This document shows, in pieces, positions 1 through 11,934 of a stretch of DNA of 64,000 bases. Each line of letters starts with the position of its first letter. Positions within the stretch are counted from its first letter, which is position 1. A program made the position numbers and the translations under genes. Location of the stretch: contig NC_088797.1 in the NCBI RefSeq assembly GCF_011386835.1, positions 91,026,264 to 91,090,263 on the forward strand. Reading direction: 5' to 3'. This DNA is from Chrysemys picta bellii (Eukaryota; Chordata; Testudines; Emydidae). A model generated the notes under the pieces. That model had not been told where the DNA came from and did no database searches. It saw only the letters and a program-made list of their open reading frames with translations.

Positions 1-198
1 ACCATGGATTTATATAAGGGAAATAAGATATTCTCTGTCTTATTCTCTATTCCCTTTTTAATGATTCCTAACATCCTGTTTGCTTTTTTGACTGCCGCTG
101 CACACTGCGTGGACGCCTTCAGAGAACTATCCACGATGACTCCAAGAGCTTTTTCCTGATTAGTTGTAGCTAATTTAACCCCCATCCCTCATCATATT

Positions 199-477
199 TT
201 ATGTATAAATGGGGTTATTTTTCCCAATGTGCATTATTTCACATTTATCCACGTTAAATTTCATTTGCCATTTTGTTGCCCAATCACTTAGTTTTGTGAG
301 ATCTTTTTGAAGTTCTTCACAGTCTGCTTTGGTCTTAACTCTCTTGAGCAGTTTAGTATCATCTGCAAACTTTGCCACCTCACTGTTTACCCCTTTCTCC
401 AGATCATTTATGAATAAGTTGAATAGGCTTGGTCCTAGGACCGACCCTTGGGGAACACCACTAGTTACCCCCTCCAT
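199..477 (-). pseudogene. CR1 ORF2 reverse-transcriptase fragment (catalytic palm)
   Basis: A 92-codon open stretch with the motif-B-like [21 protein letters not shown] and the catalytic FADDTKL, then LSDWATKWQMKFNVDKCEIMHIG, all in the normal order of a CR1 reverse transcriptase. It covers only part of a protein normally around 900 residues. The frame shifts toward 494-727, where motif A (YLDFQKAFDKVPH) lies. It is a molecular fossil, not a gene of its own. Confidence 0.85.
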
Positions 478-931
478 TCAGAAAATTTACCATTTATTCC
501 TCCCTTTGTTCCCTGTCTTTTAACCAGTTCTCAGTCCATGAAAGGATCTTCCCTCTTATCCCATGACAACTTAATTTACGTAAGAGCCTTTGGTGAGGGA
601 CCTTGTCAAAGGCTTTCTGGAAATCTAAGTACATTATGTCCACTGGATCCCCCTTGTCCACGTTTGTTGACCCCTTCAAAGAACTCTGATAGATTAGTAA
701 GACATGATTTCCCTTTACAGAAACCATGTTGACTTTTTCCCAACAATTTATGTTCTTCTATGTGTCTGACAATTTTATTTTTTACGATTGTTTCAACTAA
801 TTTGCCGGGTACCGACGTTAGACTTACCGGTCTGTAATTGCCAGGATCACCTCTAAAGACCTTTTTAAAATATAGGCGTTACATTAGCTATCTTCTAGTT
901 ATTGGGTACAGAAGCTGATTTAAAAGACAGG

Positions 932-1232
932 TTACAAACCATAGTTAGTATTCTGCAATTTCACATTTGAGTCTTTCAGAACTCTTGGGTGAATGCCATC
1001 TGGTCCTGGTGACTTGTTACTGTTAAGTTTATCAATTAATTCCAAAACCTCCTCTAGTAACACCTCAATCTGTGACAATTCCTCAGATTTGTCACCAACA
1101 AAAGCCAGCTCAGGTTTGGGAATCTCCCTAACATCCTCAGCCGTGAAGACTGAAGCAAAGAATTCATTTAGTTTCTCCGCAGTGACTTTATCATCTTTAA
1201 GTGCTCCTTTAAGTGCTCCTTGCTGTAATACC
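932..1232 (-). pseudogene. CR1 ORF2 fragment upstream of the palm
   Basis: The minus-strand frame includes FASVFTAEDV, an acidic stretch, then LDKLNSNKSPGPDGIHPRVLKD, the conserved lead-in to the CR1/L2 fingers. In a full CR1 this precedes the segments seen at 494-727 and 199-477, so the orientation is consistent. Homology ends about 1232, close to the likely 5' truncation point. Confidence 0.8.
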
Positions 1233-3129
1233 ATGGATAGCTCAGTGCTGGCAAGGGGTGGGGAAGTGAGAAGGAGCTCCTGGCTGACTGCTGGGACTGA
1301 AGATAGAAGATTCTGAGGTAAGGGTGAAGAGTTAGTGAAGGCTGGGCTGAGGGGAAATGGCCCAGGGAAAAGTAGCAGCCTTGTGAGTGGTCAAAGGGAC
1401 ACAGTGGGCAGTGGCTATTCATGTCCCTGCTAGACTAGTAGGTGGGCCTGGGTCCTCTCCATTAGCCACTGCGAGAGGTGGAGTGCCACCCTGTCACAAA
1501 TCACTGTTTCGTATGTCTTACATACAAACCACACAATTTGTGGTGGTGGGGGGGGGGGTTGGTTTTGGTTTTGGTTTTTCTCCAACTGACTGTTTAATCT
1601 AGACTCGGAATAACAAAGATTTTTTTTTTTTGGTAAGAAATGTCTTTTCTGAGGATGTTAACAAATAAGTGAAAACTGGCTGAAAAACAGGATGTTTTCT
1701 ATATTGAGTGATATATAGCTACAAAGATAAATTTTCAACAGAAAGAAACTAAATTTTCAAAAAAGTTTTTCATGTGTTTTTTGCTTGGTGTGTGTGAAAA
1801 GCAGCTGAAAAGGAAGCTCAAATATTAAGTCACCATAAGTTGCCCACATAAAATGGATGGTCTCTCTAAAAGGTAAGGATTATATTTTTAGTGATCTTCA
1901 AATAGGCATATATGTTGGGTTCACAAATCAAAATGTTCATTTTGTTAGAGCTTTTTGCAAAAATTCAGAAATTATGCTTCCCAAATAAGCACAATGTCCC
2001 CTTCCCCTCTGCCACACATACAATATCCCCTTCCCCACATCATACAGAAACTATCCACCAGTCCCCGGTGCTGCAGCTAGCTAAAACAATGCAGACGGTA
2101 TTTCTCCGGGTTCACCGAGGCTGCCCCAGAAAAGTTGCTCCTTTGCCATAGAAGTGTTTGTTCCTCTTCACTTTGGCAGGTCTGAAGAACAGCCCATTCT
2201 CATTAAGTGGAACTTGGCTCGAATGGAAGTATTTAATCTTTGGAAGAAATTACTTTTGAGGTAATATTTAGCACTCACACAGCACTATCTACCCTCAAAG
2301 CACTTTCTAAAACAATAATTAATGCATGGAATGCATAAGGAATACTATTACTGCCATAAAGACAGTGCAGGGAATTGATCTTGGGGAAAGCAAGCAGTAC
2401 TGTTTCATTAAAGCTATTCAAATAAGAGACAAAAGACATATTATTGTATCAAATTCAAATGGTGCTGCTTTTGCATCTCAACAGTTTATAGGTTTAATAG
2501 CTCCTCTGGTTATTTCGATCACATTCCTGTCGAATCCTGAACTTACAACAGTATCCTGTTAAAAATATCTGCAGAATAGTTACTTGGACCAGAATGACTG
2601 TTTATGCTTTTGTGAAGTTTTAGCATACTGATTGCATCCCTTAGGCATATAAATATGAGGAGGAAAAAACAGCATATACACCATTCAAAACCTCTTAATG
2701 GATTTTAGACAACATTTTTCTGCATTTGTGCAATGCTAATAATAAAAATGAAGCTGAATCTTCCATCATTTGTCTGCCAAACAAGGCATGTTGTCTTTTA
2801 GGATCTTGTAGTGTTATGCTTCATGTAATGCTTAAGAAGGACAAGCTGACCTATGCTGAGTAAGGATGGATGAACCAAATTTGAGTCAAGTAACCTTCTA
2901 TGAGACTTGAAAATGTTTTCATTAATTTCTGATATATTTAATTTCCATGTGCCTCTTTTGTTTCCTGGTTCTGACAGGGACCAGAATCGGAAATGTTGAA
3001 ATGCTTTGAGAGAGACTTATGTTGACTTGGAAGCAGGGAGCACCTGGATTTTGACAGTCTATTTTCTTGGATTTGAGATAATTAAACATCAGAGCTTTTT
3101 CTTGTGCTTCTAACCCAGTTTTGCAATAA
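1233..3129. other. Unassigned AT-rich sequence
   Basis: No coding frame or clear repeat recognised. There is an 11-base G run at 1548-1558 followed by a TTGGTTTTGG-type simple stretch, and a T run near 1620. Around 2260-2330 a phrase reading like 'cctcaaagcactttctaaaa' resembles an old MIR-like SINE but is too short to call. Short open frames here look like chance. Confidence 0.5.
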
Positions 3130-3300
3130 GGAATTAGGGCCCTATTGTGCTATGCTCTGTATAAACCTATCATTAAAAAAAAAAATAGTTCATACCTCAA
3201 GAAGCTTGCACCTCTTAAAGGTATTACAAGAGACAACAGGTGGAGGTAGACAAACAGTGAGAAAGACAAGGTGACAGTAAAACAATCATATTTGGTATCA
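3130..3300 (+). repeat. Old amniote MIR/L2-like repeat fragment
   Basis: The text runs gccctattgtgctatgctc, then a degraded phrase on caagaagcttgcacctcttaa, then acaagagacaacaggtgg. This matches, as I remember it, a common reptile repeat reading 'cccattgtgctaggtgctgtacaaac ... agagcttacaatctaa ... agacaacaggtgg'. A related, better preserved copy is at 53055-53260. An A run near 3175 interrupts it. Confidence 0.55.
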
Positions 3301-6300
3301 TATTCACCGAGTTTCTAATGTGCCTCTATGCACTCATAGTTACAGCTATGCCTCTGCTCCTGATCCTATGCCTTTGGCTTCCCCATGTGTTGTTTCACTG
3401 TATCCTACAGTTCCTCATGGTCCTAGGGAAAAGTGGGCACATTACTTCTGCTGCATATAGATCAATGTGATGACTCTACTGTCAAGGATTTTCTGAGGGC
3501 CTTGTCTAGCTTAGGAAAAAATATGTATTTTTACAAACTTGTTAGCTACCATGTTTTAATTAAATTTTGTTTAAAATATACTGGCATTTAGTATAGACAT
3601 TGTTCAACATCTTTTAAAATTATATTCGCTGATTGAGCATGAACTCTTTCTTCCTAGTCTTGACAAGGTCAGAGATTGCATTTGTTTGTTGCGGTGTCCT
3701 TGCAAATGCAGGATTTTTAGGAGCAGCACACTGTCAAATTCCTAGGCTAATAGTGAATAAATTCAGCCAACAGAGTTGTCTGAGGCTGGTCTGCAGGCCA
3801 GATAATGATCAGAGGTAAAATTGATCTACCAAGTTAACTCTATAACCTCTGATAATTTTATAATTAAAATGGCATAGTGTAACAGATATTATCACTTTTT
3901 TATTTTTACACCATTGGCACCCATCTGAATGATAGCAGAATTCTGGGGCCTTGCTGGCTGAGTTCTCAGTTTACGAGATATCAGTGATGCAGATGCTCTT
4001 CATATATTTTACATGCAACTTGCTTTGTTTACACCAGTCCTGGAACAGAGGCAGTCACAAGTAATATCTTGGAAGTGCCCTCTTACAGAAATCTGAGTCC
4101 TCAGACCAATGTCTGGATCTCAGGAAACTACTCTGTCCCAGGAAATGACTCTAGTTAGAAAGATTAACACAGAGCACAAACTCCCCAGCTACTTGCCCCA
4201 GCTTCTAAGGACCCTTGTCCAATCAAAATAACAATACAAGTTTTTCTTAAAGGCTAAAAATTGGATCACACTTCAAGGGGAAAAAAGAGATTCTGTGTGT
4301 AACAGCATGACTTTGACATCTGCCATAATAGTGGATACACTGGAACTTTATTTGCTATCATGTCATACTTCTGATATATTTCCTTTGGAGTATAGTTCTA
4401 TTATGTATGTTGATTAGAAAGCATTACAACATTTGAAGAAACTGCTGATATTTTGATGTCAAAACAGACACTTTGATAAACTGGAAATTAATAGTGAAAT
4501 CTAATTGCTAAGTATTCACTTCCTCAGTGCCATCTCCCTGAAAAGGAATATTTTTAATTTTAGCATTATTAAGTGGTCCTTTAATATGAGTCTGAGGACA
4601 TACAGTGTAGGGGAGGATCAAGGTTGATACTTTGAATCTAGTGTTCTATTAGCAAGGACATTTATTTTCTTAACTGACAACATTTTACTTTGCTGAAAAT
4701 TAGACATGGTCACTTGGGCAGTATCAGTTGGTTTTGAATTCTAATAAAAGATAACAGAGCTTGGATGCAACTCATACGCCAAGAGTATCAAAACAAAGCT
4801 GTGGTTTTTCGCTTTACTGTGATTCAGAAAAGTGATGAGAGAGCTGAATATTGATTAGATTAAAAAAAACTAGCTTAAAATATTGACAATATCTTCTGTT
4901 TGCATATTAAAAAAATTAAAAGAGAAAATCCCTGAAATTGAGCAGAAAAATGTTAACTTTTTCAGCAACATTCAGTCATTATCAGTGAGGCAGATACCTG
5001 ATCACTTCTGAATTTAAAAGATCTATGAGCAAACCTGACAATTCTGCAGATTCTATGTACAAAGCAAGTAATAGATTTGATGGGTTGAATTCTGCTCTCC
5101 TTCATGTAACCTGATTGATCTACTGGCCACACAACCTTTACTCTGGTTACCTGCACAGAATGATTCCATGGAGTGTTTTTGTTTTTGGATTTATGGACAT
5201 TTTAACTTTATTTTATGAGCCTGATTCCATAACTGTTAATCACATGAGAAGAAAATTCAATGGGATTACTGATGAGAGTGTGGGTGTCAGGACCAACACC
5301 CTTATAAAGTTACTACACTGTGTAAATGTTTTTATTAATAAATGGTAGTACCTATAAGTAATACAAAAGGAACCTCTGGGAATTTTAAAATTTTGTATTT
5401 TAAAAAATCCTCAAGAAAGATACAGTAAACGTAAATTGCTGTATTGTTGACTGTGCATGTGCTTAGTCATCATAAGTGCAGTCAAGTTAACTTGTTAAAG
5501 TTGAGTTTCATAAGGTTGTTATTTGCAGATCTTGAGGCTGACTTACCACTGTGTTATGCCTAATTTGCTCTGGTGTATAACTTCATATATAGTCTTCTAA
5601 TATATGAAGTTAATTTCCTTTATGCATGAAGAAATCTGTAAACACTGGTAATTCTCTAACAGACAAGTATACAATTTCTGAATAAAATTCACATGCACTG
5701 CAACAGTTTTGCACATTATGTACATCTGCATGCATATACGGAATTGTTTTTATTCCATTGTAGATATTTCTTCCAGGATGATTCAAATGGTGTGCGTCTT
5801 AAGTTTTCTGTTTGTGTTTTCAATTATAAAGCTTTTATAAGCATTAAAAGCAGCCTTTCCCCCCCCCCCCCCCCAAATAAGCCATAAGTAGGTGATGGAA
5901 ATTTACTAATATACTTCAGCAATATATTTATCTACTTCAGGAGTATAAATTGACTTCAAATTATTTCTTAATCTGTGGACAATATATTTCTGAGCATCTA
6001 ACAAAATGATATTTTTGACATTATTGTAGTTTCTACAGCATGAAATTTCCTTTTTCCTTTTCTGCCGATATATCAGTGTGTTCCCCTCTGTCAGGCTGGT
6101 ATATCAGAGCCAGCAAGGAGTTAATGAAAAGTTGCACCTGGATTCTATCCCCACTTGCTCAACCTTGCCAATTTCCTGGGCCCAGCTGCCATGCGCAAAA
6201 GGAGGAGCAAGAAAAAGGGGTGAAAGTGCATATTCTAGGAGGAGAATCAGCAGTTACATCAGGAAACTTTGCTTTCTTGCTTGGCCCCAGATTATTACAG

Positions 6301-6805
6301 TACTTTTACTTGAACTTTGTTTATGGCCCAGAACAGAAAGGACTTTTAATTTATTTATATTTATACTCCCCACAAGGGAGAAATAGAGCTGTGTTTTTTT
6401 AATCTTGTTGGAAATGTGCTGCTTATGCCAGCGAGGGAGAGCTCCCTGTGTGATACACCTGTACATTTTTTGATTTAGAAGTCTAGATTATATTGAGCAT
6501 TTATCAACCTAGCTTCATTAATCAGCACTGTTTGCTACATAATAGTTCTATGTTCTTGTCATTTTGTTTGGGAATAGGCAAACTGCTGTCCCTGATTTGC
6601 AGCTTGTTTAGTTTTAAATGTTTTCTCTTAGCCATGTTTTAATAATTTATTTCCCTCCTGGATTTAGATGTCAATTAATGGACAGTTAAGGATAAGAGAA
6701 TGTTTTTTGTAGGGGAAGACAGTTTGTTACTGTTAGGTGGATCTGTCTTGTGTTTTGTAGCCTTTCCTGTTCAGAATCGTTTTCCCTTGTGTCATGCTAT
6801 CTGGA
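3301..6805. other. Unassigned AT-rich sequence
   Basis: About 3.5 kb with no recognisable gene. It holds a 16-base C run at 5859-5874. The stretch near 5180-5340 (gattccataactgttaatc ... caatgggattact) recalls low-copy reptile MITE text, but I could not define ends. The 6040-6402 open frame of 120 codons has no domain signature. Confidence 0.45.
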
Positions 6806-7366
6806 ATGGCTCATGACTGAGAGTGCCAACCTCAGGGCAGACTGTCCAGAAGCAGAGCAAAAACCTCAAACTGGTTGTATGTTCTATAATTAGATTTCAC
6901 CAATCGAGTAACAAGCGTTAAAATCCTAACGCTCTAGAACAGTCTTCCCATGGAGTCACAGACAGTCCCTTGGACATTCCAGTCTCCCTTGCCTCCCAGG
7001 CAAGCCTGGTTTTGTGATCAAAATCAGAACAATATTCAGGTTGCTCCCAGTCCCAAAGGACCAGTCACTTACCCCAGGTAAATTGTACTCAGATCCCAAA
7101 GACACTGCTTGTAGCCAATCCTGTAACAAGCTAACTAAAGGTTTATTAAATAGGAAAAAGTAATGAGTTATTTACAAGGTTAAAGCAAATAAACATACAC
7201 CAACAAAAGAGTTACATTCAGGTTTCAAAAGGTAATAGAAATTCTCTAGTAAGCAGACTGTATATCCTATAGAGCTAGCCCAGGCAAAACAGCTGGGAAC
7301 TCCTTGCTTATGCTTTGAAATCCTTGCCCCTTAGAGTTCAAGCAGCATAAGAATAATATATTCTTC

Positions 7367-8549
7367 TTTCAGAGTAGCAGCCATGTTAGTCTGTATCCGC
7401 AAAAAGAAGAACAGGAGTACTTGTGGCACCTTAGAGACTAACAAATTTATTAGAGCATAAGCTTTCGTGGACTACAGCCCACTTCTTCGGATGCATATAG
7501 AATGGAACATATATTGAGGAGATATATATACACACATACAGAGAGCATAAACAGGTGGGAGTTGTCTTACCAACTCTGAGAGGCCAATTAATTAAGAGAA
7601 AAAAAACTTTTGAAGTGATAATCAAGCTAGCCCAGTACAGACAGTTTGATAAGAAGTGTGAGAATACTTACAAGGGGAGATAGATTCAATGTTTGTAATG
7701 GCTCAGCCATTCCCAGTCCTTATTCAAACCGGAGTTGATTGTGTCTAGTTTGCATATCAATTCTAGCTCAGCTCAGCATTCTCTCGTTGGAGTCTGTTTT
7801 TGAAGTTTTTCTGTTGTAATATAGCCACCCGCAGGTCTGTCACTGAATGACCAGACAGGTTAAAGTGTTCTCCCACTGGTTTTTGAGTATTTTGATTCCT
7901 GATGTCAGATTTGTGTCCATTAATTCTTTTGCGTAGAGACTGTCCGGTTTGGCCAATGTACATGGCAGAGGGGCATTGCTGGCACATGATGGCATATATC
8001 ACATTGGTAGATGTGCAGATGAACGAGCCCCTGATGGTATGGCTGATGTGATTAGGTCCTATGATGATGTCACTTGAATAGATATGTGGACAGAGTTGGC
8101 ATCGGGGTTTGTTACAAGGATAGGTTCCTGGGTTAGTGGTTTTGTTCAGTGATGTGTGGTTGCTGGTGAGTATTTGCTTTAGGTTGGGGGGTTGTCTGTA
8201 AGCGAGGACAGGTCTGTCTCCCAAGATCTGTGAGAGTAAAGGATCATCTTTCAGGATAGGTTGTAGATCTCTGATGATGCGCTGGAGAGGTTTTAGTTGG
8301 GGGCTGAAGGTGACAGCTAGTGGTGTTCTGTTATTTTCTTTGTTGGGCCTGTCTTGTAGGAGGTGACTTCTGGGTACTCGTCTGGCTCTGTCAATCTGTT
8401 TTTTCACTTCAGCAGGTGGGTATTGTAGTTTTAAGAATGCTTGATAGAGATCTTGTAGGTGCTTGTCTCTATCCGAGGGATTGGAGCAAATGCGGTTATA
8501 TTTTAGAGCTTGGCTGTAGACAATGGATCGTGTGGTGTGTCTTCTTAAC
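7367..8549 (-). mobile_element. Penelope-like retroelement, 5'-truncated, with GIY-YIG endonuclease
   Basis: This minus-strand element carries the C-terminal coding end (8549-7763) and then about 400 bp of 3' sequence containing 'cacaagtactcctgttcttc' and ending in the tail 'gttagtctgtatccgc ... ttcagagtagcagccatg' (as read on the plus strand at 7367-7440). A related tail occurs twice at 28646-28838. The reverse-transcriptase domain is missing, so the copy is truncated near 8549. A short TCTTCTT-like match lies at both edges (about 7361 and 8543) and may be a target-site duplication, but this is weak. It interrupts the LTR-like repeat around it, so it inserted later. Confidence 0.85.
7763..8549 (-). 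CDS. Partial Penelope-like ORF: linker plus GIY-YIG endonuclease
   Basis: The minus-strand frame is open from about 8549 (LRRHTTRSIVYSQAL) to a stop after AELS, about 262 codons. Counting from the GTG codon at 8407 (214 codons), the landmarks are a cysteine cluster CNKPRCQLC (98-106), VIYAI (136-140), MYIGQTG (149-155), a basic SLRKRINGHK (157-166) and EHF (180-182). These give the GIY-YIG order: paired Tyr strands, catalytic Arg, His and a Glu. In Penelope-like elements this domain nicks target DNA and sits after the reverse transcriptase, which is absent here. The frame has no stop or frameshift, which suggests a fairly recent insertion. With no start codon or promoter of its own, it is probably not expressed as a functional protein. 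Confidence 0.82.
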
Positions 8550-9015
8550 AGGCATTTTTATTCCCTTCCCTCAATGTTCAGGCTGTAATGGGATGAGGGT
8601 TTGGGCACGTACCCTCTTCAGGGTTGAGGGGAAAGCAATCAACAAAGTCTGATGTTTGTACACCTTCTTCTGTTGAGGAGGAGATAACACTTCTTGTGGT
8701 GATCTAGTATTTCACACTTCGTAATGTTTCTCCTCTGACCGTGGGGGATTTACAATCTTAGCAAACATTTTTATAGTTACAGAGCAAACATTTAAACATT
8801 GTTATAAGATAAGATAGAGATATTATAAGAAGGATTAATACATGCAGCATCTTACAAGCATTTCATAAAGTCTAACACATTGTTAAAACTCTAATATCAA
8901 TTTTATGTATACTAACATATACAGGTAAAGATTGCTTTCTAACTATGCATTTGTCAGTGTTCAGTGAGGCCTGGGGTCTTGGCATGAGCTGGCACCTGGG
9001 CTGCCAGCATCATAT

Positions 9016-9744
9016 CTTGATCTTTGTAAGTAAGCCAATATGTTATTCAGACATTTCATAAGTCTTTTAAAACCATAGTCCAGGGAATAAAGGGATTAAG
9101 CCAAAGCAGTTCACCTGAAAATCTGTAAAATAGGAATATTAATCACACGTCTGAGTGGCAAAATGTGTTAATCTGTATTAGTGTCCATTTGAAATGGAGC
9201 TTCTGAAAGTGACTAATAAAATATTGGTAATTAGATGCCAGTATGTATGTATTTTTGTGAGATATGGGTGTATAACCCCCAAATCATGCTCTCAATGGAT
9301 GAGCATTAATTTTTCTAAATATCTTATTGGTGTCCGTATATGTGTTCAGAGTACAGTAAGAGCAAGGGTAGATCTTGGGGGTGGAGGGAATCCTGTTTGT
9401 GTCATTCTTGGTGCCCAAAGGGAATCTTTTAAGATAGAAATAAGATTTAGAATGGAATAAACTCTCCTTGATTGCAATTTGATAAGTCCTGTCACCCCTT
9501 GCCTGTTTCAACTAATGATTTATTTAAAAATGTAGTGTTCCTAAACTTGGCATTTATAGATAAGTAGAATGTGGGTATTGTTTCCATGTTAATAAATGTT
9601 TTCATTGTACACATTATGCTACCAACTTGGTCCACAATTGATCTCTGTGTTGACTGCTTATTATTAAATGAACAACCTGGTTGTATGGTAGATACTTTGG
9701 ACCCAGATGACCACCCGGTAGACTGACTGTAGATTACTATCAAG
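9016..9744. other. Unassigned sequence
   Basis: No recognisable gene or repeat. Small open frames on both strands (9194-9460, 9284-9743) overlap antisense to each other and show no domain signature. Confidence 0.4.
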
Positions 9745-9865
9745 CTCGTAGGGGCAGGGTCATTCTTTTTTTTTTCTGGTTATATAGTGCCTAGCACAAT
9801 GGGGTCCTGATTAGTGACTGGGGCACTGAGATGCTACTGCAATAGTAAAAATAAATAATAATGGT
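9745..9865 (+). repeat. L2/MIR-like 3' end
   Basis: Contains ggggcagggtcattc, then atagtgcctagcacaatggg, a 'gggcactgagatgctactgc' phrase and an aataaataataatgg tail. This is the usual ending of CR1/L2-mobilised SINE and LINE fragments in reptile genomes ('gcctagcacaatggggtcct ... aataataata'). Confidence 0.7.
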
Positions 9866-10085
9866 GGAGAATCTGGGCTTTAATGCCAAGGGTCCATGAA
9901 AGGCTTAATTTCTCTATTTAGTCTACTCTTGTTCCTACAAGAACCAGTCAACAGTTCTTTTGCCTCACTAGGCAATATTTGCAGCATCCAAAAACTGTCT
10001 TTATCATGCTTTTTAGAAGACTACGTGCAATCTCTCACAATGTACCCTGCATTGAGAATACAGCCAGATCTTCCATAAGAATTCT

Positions 10086-10169
10086 GGGCCAGTTTCTCAG
10101 CTGGTGTAAATTGGCATAACTCCATTTACTTTAATGTACACCCTTTTACATAAGCTGAGGATCTGGCCC
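10086..10169. repeat. Short palindromic MITE-like repeat (gggccag...ctggccc)
   Basis: Begins gggccagtttctcagctggt and ends taagctgaggatctggccc. The right arm reverse-complemented begins gggccagatcctcagcttat, so the arms pair with a few mismatches. The middle 'ggcataactccatttacttt' is the familiar core of a turtle/archosaur palindromic repeat. Related copies are at 32407-32534 and 32705-32797. Confidence 0.6.
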
Positions 10170-10908
10170 TTTATACTGCCCAACATGACCTCAAAAAGCC
10201 AACAGGCACTGGAGCAGCAAATTAGAATGTTGTCATTGTGTCACTCTCAACTGATGCTGTTCCACGCAATGGTCAACATAGCCCCCCAAATACTTTCATG
10301 ATAGCACACTGAGGAACACTAAACATCTGGGCTTGCTTCAGACAGACACTTGTTTGGAGGGAATGTGCTTACAATAAACAGATTAGAATATTATCCAAAC
10401 ATTAAAAGCTAACATTGAGTTAGAATATTTTAGAACCATTTAATGATAGATTAAAATTAATAGAATTAAAAAGAAATGATGACAGAATAACTAAATCTTT
10501 ACTTTTCCCCCTCTTCTTTTAAAATGTTTTAACCTTCTTGGCAAGGTACACATTCCTCCAACAGTACTTACCTAATTGTAGTAGGGAGGGAAAGAACTAA
10601 AGTGACATTTTATGGCAGATTTGAACACAATTGTGTAACTTTTCAGTATATGGGGAATAACAAGGTATTGTCCAAAAATCGTAATTCCCCATGTGCCACT
10701 GTACAAATGCCCCATGACCTACTTTTACGTGGGACAACATCAAACACCAGAGCCACATCTATTATTTTAGTCCATATAGAAGTAATATTGTACTTCTTGT
10801 TAAAATGTTATCCAAATTTAGGATTCCTTCTGAACCTTAGTTTCTTATTTCTGAATCTAGATTAGAACATTGCATCTATAGGATATAGTTCCTTGCCCCA
10901 TATATTTA
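10170..10908. other. Unassigned AT-rich sequence
   Basis: No gene or repeat recognised. The 87-codon open frame at 10602-10865 lacks any domain signature. Confidence 0.4.
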
Positions 10909-11104
10909 TAATCATAGAATCATAGAATATCAGGTTTGGAAGGGACCTCAGGAGCTCGTCTAATCCAACCCCCTGCTCAAAGAAGGACTAATCCCCGACT
11001 AAATCATCCCAGCCAGGGCTTTGTCAAGCCTGACCTTAAAAACCTCTAAGGAAGGAGATTCCACCACCTACCTAGGTAACCCATTCCAGTGTTTCACCAC
11101 CCTC

Positions 11105-11386
11105 CTAGTGAAAAAAATTTGTTCTAATATCTAACCTAAACCTCCCCCACTGCAACGTGAGACCATTGCTCCTTGTTCTGTCATCTGTTAGCACTGGGAA
11201 AAGTCTAGATCCATCTTCTTTGGAACCCCCTTTCAGGTAGTTGAAAGCAGCTATCAAATCCCCCCTCATTCTTCTCTTCTGCAGACTAAATAATCCCATT
11301 TCCCTCAGCCTCTCCTCATAAATCATGTGCTCCAGCCCTCTAATAATTTTTGTTGCCTTCCATTGGACTCTTTCCAATTTTTCCAC
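11105..11386 (-). pseudogene. CR1 ORF2 C-terminal fragment
   Basis: The 93-codon frame includes [37 protein letters not shown] and [12 protein letters not shown], ending [12 protein letters not shown]. This is the highly conserved CR1 C-terminus that precedes the 3' untranslated region and the ATTCTATG tail. It confirms the minus orientation and that the 3' end lies to the left. Confidence 0.88.
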
Positions 11387-11499
11387 ATCCTTATTGTAGT
11401 GCGGGGCCCAAAATTGGACACACTACTCCAGATGAGGCCTCACCAATGCTGAATAGAGGGGAATGAACACATCCCTCAATCTGCTGGTAATGTGACTAC

Positions 11500-11934
11500 T
11501 TATACAGCCAAAATGTGATTAGCCTTCTTGGCAACAAGGGCACACTGTTGACTCATATCCAGCTTCTCGTCCACTGTAACCTCTAGATCCTTTTCTGCAG
11601 AACTGCTGCCTAGCCACTCGGTCCCTGGTCTGTAGCAGTGCATGGGATTCTTCCGTCCTAAGTGCAGGACTCTGCACTTGTCCTTGTTGAATCTCATCAG
11701 ATTTCCTTTGGCCCAATCCTCCAATTTGTCTAGGTCCTTCTGTATCCTATCCCTACCCTCCAGCGTATCTACCACTCCTCCCAGTTTAGTGTAATCTGCA
11801 AACTTGCTGAGGGTGCAATCCACACTATCCTCCAGATCATTAATGAAGATTAGGAACAAAACCGACCCCAGGACCGACCCTTGGGGCACTCCACTTGATA
11901 CCAGCTGCCAACTAGACATGGAGCCATTTATCAC
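11500..11934 (-). pseudogene. CR1 ORF2 reverse-transcriptase fragment with mutated FADD box
   Basis: A 144-codon frame with [21 protein letters not shown], then [36 protein letters not shown] and [11 protein letters not shown], the ordered core of CR1 reverse transcriptase. The active-site pair of aspartates reads Asp-Tyr (codons about 11782-11802 on the plus-strand map), which would abolish polymerisation. Neighbouring ORF2 pieces are in other frames. Confidence 0.88.

Larger units (their letters stand above)
1..1232 (-). mobile_element. CR1-type LINE fragment, antisense
   Basis: The minus strand carries collinear pieces of a CR1 ORF2 reverse transcriptase. In coding order they are: a segment with SPGPDGIHPRVLK (about 1030-930), a palm segment with YLDFQKAFDKVPHQRLL (about 650-560), and [11 protein letters not shown] followed by FADDTKL (about 460-350). 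The element runs off the left edge, so its 3' end is not visible, and homology stops near 1232, which marks a 5' truncation. Frameshifts separate the pieces (between 477 and 494, and 727 and 932), so it is dead. The catalytic FADD box is intact here, unlike in the other two CR1 copies in this window. Confidence 0.9.
6806..9015 (-). repeat. Probable LTR-type repeat, split by a Penelope-like insertion
   Basis: The stretches 6806-7366 and 8550-9015 read like one interspersed repeat that I associate with turtle endogenous-retrovirus LTRs. Recognised text includes 'gactgagagtgccaacctca' near 6818, then 'caggttgctcccagtcccaa' and 'aaggtttattaaat', then poly-A-poor AT sequence. The Penelope-like element at 7367-8549 separates the halves. 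No TG...CA ends or target-site duplication could be fixed, and the minus-strand orientation is a guess from T-rich/A-rich polarity. It could instead be another dispersed repeat class. Confidence 0.4.

Noticed and set aside
6040..6402. 120-codon plus-strand frame.
   Set aside because: No domain; overlapping frame of similar length suggests chance.
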